Shown here one piece after another: positions 7,001-10,311 of a stretch of 10,311 nt of DNA. Source of the DNA: CAZBZG01 sp964496245. Lineage in GTDB: Bacteria; Planctomycetota; SZUA-567. The translations under genes and the position numbers were made by a program. Under the pieces are notes generated by a model. That model was not told the DNA's origin. It did no database searches and saw only the letters and a program-made list of their open reading frames with translations. Each line of letters begins with the position of its first letter. Position 1 is the first letter of the stretch. Location of the stretch: contig CAZBZG010000171.1 of NCBI GenBank assembly GCA_964496245.1, positions 1 to 10,311 of the forward strand. Direction: 5' to 3'.

Positions 7001-8204
7001 AGGCGAGCACTCGAGCATCTTCTTGTTCATCCCCGAATTGCGTGAGGAAATCCGCCGTCTGCACCAGGACGAGGTGGCGCCGCTTGGTGCACTCATCCCG
7101 CGCTGGGAGAATTACCCCCGCCGCGTCGCAGTATACCGATCCTTCGCCGGCGAGCTTTTCAACAAGGTCAGGTGGCAGAACGTCAGCAAATTGGAAAAGC
7201 TGGTTATCTCCATGCAACTTCCTTTTGACATACTTTATGACGAGGATTTTGAGGACAACAAAAAGTTGCTTGATAGCTATCAAATGGTAGCTATTCCATT
7301 GGCTCCAGCTATAACCGAACCCGCCTTCGATCAATTAGCGTCATTTGCCGCTCGGGGTGGAACTGTGCTGGTGGATAACCGATTCAACGCCAACATTCCG
7401 GAGGCTGTGCGTTTAGACGCCAGCGCCCACCAGACTGGATTGGCCAAACTGGCGAAAATTGAGCAAGAGTTACTCTCCCGATATAAATCCCCCACTCATC
7501 CCAGCTACATTGAGGGGATGGAGGATGCGTCCAGAAAACTGGCCGACAAAATAGACATGGCGGGACTTGAGATTGATGCGATACGCGCCAAACTTAAGCC
7601 TGAAATATCCACTGCTACACGCGCCGTATTTCCCAACCTACTGCGGGCGGAAGGGGCCAATTATCTGGTTGCCGTAAATATGTTGCGTCGCCCCGGTCGC
7701 CACTACGGCCATTTTGGCAAGGTTTTGGAGGATGGCGTAGCGCAAACCGCCAAATTTGACGCTGATTCGGCTTTGGGTAACGTTGCTTACGATTTACTCA
7801 ATTCCACTCGTGTAGCTATGAAGAAGAGCCAGGGGCGATTCCGTTTTCAACTTGATTTGCCTCCTGGCGGCGGTCGTGTGCTGATTTTTCTACCCGAAAC
7901 CGTTGACAGCATTGAAATTGGAGACGTAAACCCAGACCAATTGAACCGCGGGAATTGGCTAAAGCTGTCGGCACACCTGCTCGGCGCCAGCGGCCAACCA
8001 CTGCCTGGTGTACTTCCCGTCCGTGTTGATATTGCCGGGCCCAACGGTAAGCTTCTTGACATATCTCGTTACGATGCGTTTGTGAATGGCAAATGGTCAT
8101 TGGATATCCCGATATCATTCAACCAGCCTGCCGGACAATATCAACTAACACTGACCGAGCTGGCTTCGGGAAGCCAGGCAAAACAAACATGGAGAATTAA
8201 ATGA
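4015..8204 (+). CDS. membrane-anchored LamG plus TIM-barrel glycoside-hydrolase-like protein, interrupted by an assembly gap
   Basis: Two open stretches, 4015 to the N run and the N run to 8204, are read as one protein of about 1,400 residues. They differ in frame only because the 10 Ns are an arbitrary gap length. Order: a basic 35-residue tail; a membrane helix at residues 36-52 (FLPILLIIVVAGAILFW) with no signal-peptidase site, so a signal anchor; an acidic ADLEE repeat linker; a LamG/concanavalin-like region (about 145-545) with the typical block WHHFAVNWHEGGGMVYFDG at 468; a beta-rich module; then a TIM-barrel-like region split by the gap (VIINCENQWSWHPDF before it, RGLTYWKHW after it). 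A glutamine-amidotransferase-like fold as in GH42 trimerisation domains follows (SYQMVAIPLAPAITEPAFDQ, GGTVLVDNRFN, about 7274-7390). The C-terminus (about 7990-8200) is Ig/macroglobulin-like. This suggests a glycoside hydrolase or related carbohydrate enzyme working outside the membrane, but no known family can be named and catalytic residues are not certain. The stop overlaps the lyase start (ATGA). Confidence 0.7.
4318..4362 (+). repeat. three tandem 15-base repeats coding for ADLEE
   Basis: GCGGATTTGGAGGAA occurs three times in a row (first copy ends in AAA), encoding ADLEK-ADLEE-ADLEE in the linker between the membrane helix and the LamG region. It formally fits the pentapeptide pattern A(D/N)LXX, but three units are too few for that fold. 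It is more likely an acidic spacer that can change length by slippage. Confidence 0.85.
6348..6357. other. assembly gap (10 N)
   Basis: Ten undetermined bases. The protein frame before the gap (…CENQWSWHPDFRP) and the one after it (HFGLDLDKWLVPKKRYSVAV…) are both clearly coding but out of step. The real gap must have a length of 2 modulo 3, so ten is a placeholder. Continuing the first frame past the gap gives a stop at 6436-6438 that is not biological. Confidence 0.95.
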
Positions 8205-10311
8205 TAAAGTTAATCAAAGCCATTGGAGCCGTAGTTTTTATGTCCGCTTTGCTGTCACATGTTGCACCAGTTGCCGCCGCAGAGTCTGCGCCATGGGTTC
8301 GCCAACTGAATTTCGGTGGCAAAGGCTGGCGCGGCGACATCGACATAGAGCCCGCCGCCGGACCTGACAGCGGCAAAGCGGTGGCCTGGACTATCCAGGC
8401 CAGCCAAGCGGAGTCCGCAACCTTCAACTTTCAGGAACAGGGCATTGACCTGAATAACTACGACGAGCTGGCCTGTGATCTCTATATCGAAGGCTCAGAC
8501 GCAATGCCGATTTTCACTATACGCGAATGGCCGCGGCCGAAAACCTTGAGCAATTGGTACGGTAAAATGCGTAGACCGCTCGAACAATGGATTTCGTTTC
8601 GCTGCGACTTGCGGCTTGACGACGACGGCGTTTTTCTCACGCCCCGCTACGCCGCCGGCAAAACCTTTTCGGATGGATCGGAGCTGACCTTTAAGCTCGC
8701 TCCGCGTTTTCTGCGTTTCAAGGGCGAGCCTAGTTGGCGGCGGATGCGGATCGCTAACCTTCGCCTGATTCGCTATCCCGTACGTCTTGCATTCGACAAG
8801 CGCGATGCTGTGTACGGCGAGACCGCTACCCATTTCACCACCCGCTACGCCATTGATGTTACCAGTTGTCTCGACCGCCCCGGACGGGCGTTGCTCAAAG
8901 CTGACTCCGAAACATTAAAGTATTTCAAGGCCGTATTCGACGAGTCGGGTAGCGCTGACATCAAACTGGATTTGCCTCCCAACGAGACCCGCACCGTGCA
9001 TCTGACTTTCACCATTGAGAAGCGCGTCGCCGAAGCCTTGCCTGCCCTCTTCGCCGAGTCTGTCAGTCTCGAGGCATGTATGGCCGATATCCCCGAAGTG
9101 GTCGTGCGCCCGCTGATGGGCTACCGCGATTGGCGGCTGTGGGCAGCCGTGCCCGCCTTTCACCTACACCGACCACTTCCCGCCGAAACCATGGCCTTCT
9201 ATCGCGAAATTGCCAAACTCTATCCCGAAGCGGGAAAAGCCTCAACGAACGCCGTTCGTTTGGGCAAATCGAGACTTACAAAAAAATACGAAGTGCTCAC
9301 CGATGGTCCGGGTGGCAGCCTGCAAGGCTACCGCTGTCCTGATTGCGGTACTCGCACACTCGAGGCGCTCAGCCCAACCCATCACCGCTGCACAAAATGT
9401 GGCAAAGAATACGTCGATAACAAGCGTATTAACCGCGACTACCTGGCTATCCGCCACAGCCAGTATGTGAACGACGCTCACCGGCTTGCCAATGCTTACC
9501 AACACTCCGGCGACGAGCGCTTTGCCCGCAAAGCCATCGAAATACTGCTTGACTACGCCGAAAAGTACGAGAATATCGAGAGCCTAGAGCCGCGGAGCAC
9601 CGCCTCACAGGCGAAGATCAATAAGACGACTTTGAACGAGGCGTTTACCTTCGGATCTTGGCGCGGCACCATTTTCGATTCCTACCACCTGATCGCTTCG
9701 TCACCGTCGTTAAGCAATGACGAGCGGCACAAGATCGAATACGATTTTTTGCTAAATTCCGGCACCCGCATGATGCGCCACGGCGCCGAGATGAACCAAC
9801 GGGTCGAATATTACACCTGCTTTGGCCTGGCCGGTCTTTACACCAAACGCTGGGCGCTGGCAGGCGAGGCAATCTATGGCGATCAGGGCTTTCTTTCACT
9901 GTTCGACGACGGTTTCTCCGAAGACGGTATCGCCCTCGAAGGCGGCGCCTACCACCACCAGACCTTCATGGCCATGTGTCGCTTTACCCGCCCCATGAAC
10001 CGCCAGGGTGTCAATCTCTACAATGAGCGGTTCAAGCGGGTCTTCGACGGCTCGCTGGCGAAGTCGGCGTTAGGAATTTACAATTCGGCTGAATACGAGG
10101 CCGCCTACCGGATGTACCGCGATCCTGCCTACCTGCCCACCCTCCGCAAGGTTCGGAAACGTCCCGGTAAATTGACATTCTGCGAGGGAGTGATCGGCCT
10201 GCCTGATGGCCCGGAATATCTCGATATCTCCACCAACCTTGAAGGTACCGGCTATCTGCTACGTCCCGCAATCCCTGACCCCGCTGGCGTGGTGTTTGTG
10301 TCGGGATAGTT
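8201..10311 (+). CDS. secreted heparinase II/III-like polysaccharide lyase with a zinc-ribbon insert, 3' end incomplete
   Basis: GGAG six bases before the ATG and the ATGA overlap with the preceding gene fix the start. Residues 1-27 are a signal peptide ending APVAAA before Glu28, so the protein is exported. Residues 28-205 look like a beta-sandwich carbohydrate-binding module, 205-300 like an Ig domain. The helical toroid of heparinase II/III and alginate lyases covers about 310-610, including NDAHRLANAYQHSGDERFAR, GTIFDSYHLIASS and EDGIALEGGAYHHQTF (Glu580, Tyr584). These enzymes break uronic-acid-containing polysaccharides by beta-elimination, usually with a Tyr acid and Asn/His neutralisers; here the expected Asn-His seems to be Asn532-Gln533. 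A CxxC pair (Cys379/382) and a second (Cys397/400) form a zinc-ribbon-like insert just before the toroid. After GTGYLLRPAIPDPAGVVFVS the frame meets TAG at 10307-10309, where the family's beta-sheet domain should start. The gene most likely continues past the edge, so the stop may be a sequencing error. Substrate unknown. Confidence 0.75.

Overview
The window looks like scaffolded metagenomic DNA from the Planctomycetes-Verrucomicrobia-Chlamydiae (PVC) group, most like Lentisphaerae or Kiritimatiellae. The pointers are a GntR regulator fused to a solute-binding-protein-like domain, a pseudopilin with an FTLVE leader and an H-X9-D motif, and a secreted polysaccharide-degradation pair with LamG and heparinase II/III-like modules. 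This lineage call is inference from protein style, not a database match. A run of 10 Ns at 6348-6357 shows that the sequence is a scaffold.

Layout. (1) About 1-800, minus strand: an ADP-ribosylglycohydrolase-family gene that runs off the left edge and has lost its 5' end. (2) About 804-1215, plus strand: the cupin-like sensor domain of an AraC-type regulator, lacking its first residues and its whole DNA-binding domain. The two abut head to head with no intergenic DNA, so a deletion or a chimeric join lies near 797-804. (3) 1212-1312: a GGGATC hexamer array followed by its own inverted copy, forming a long imperfect hairpin. (4) 1413-3605: a compact GC-rich operon with a near-consensus sigma70 promoter, an operator-like dyad over the start site, the GntR/solute-binding fusion, and a pseudopilin coupled to it by an ATGA overlap. 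(5) 3606-4014: a 409-base, more AT-rich gap with hairpins and no supported gene. (6) 4015-8204: a very large membrane-anchored LamG plus TIM-barrel-like protein, interrupted by the N gap. (7) 8201 to the right edge: a secreted heparinase II/III-like polysaccharide lyase, coupled to the previous gene by another ATGA overlap and meeting a suspicious stop two bases before the window ends.

How they may work together. Genes at 1480 and 2982 form one regulated unit. The regulator probably senses a small ligand, perhaps a sugar, through its solute-binding-like domain and may repress its own promoter. Genes at 4015 and 8201 form a second unit that probably attacks an acidic or complex polysaccharide outside the cytoplasm: one protein anchored with a glycan-recognition module, one exported lyase. 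Base composition and codon use differ clearly between the two halves (left strongly GC-rich, right moderate). The units may therefore have different histories, or the scaffold may join two sources. No RNA gene, CRISPR array, transposase or integrase was seen.
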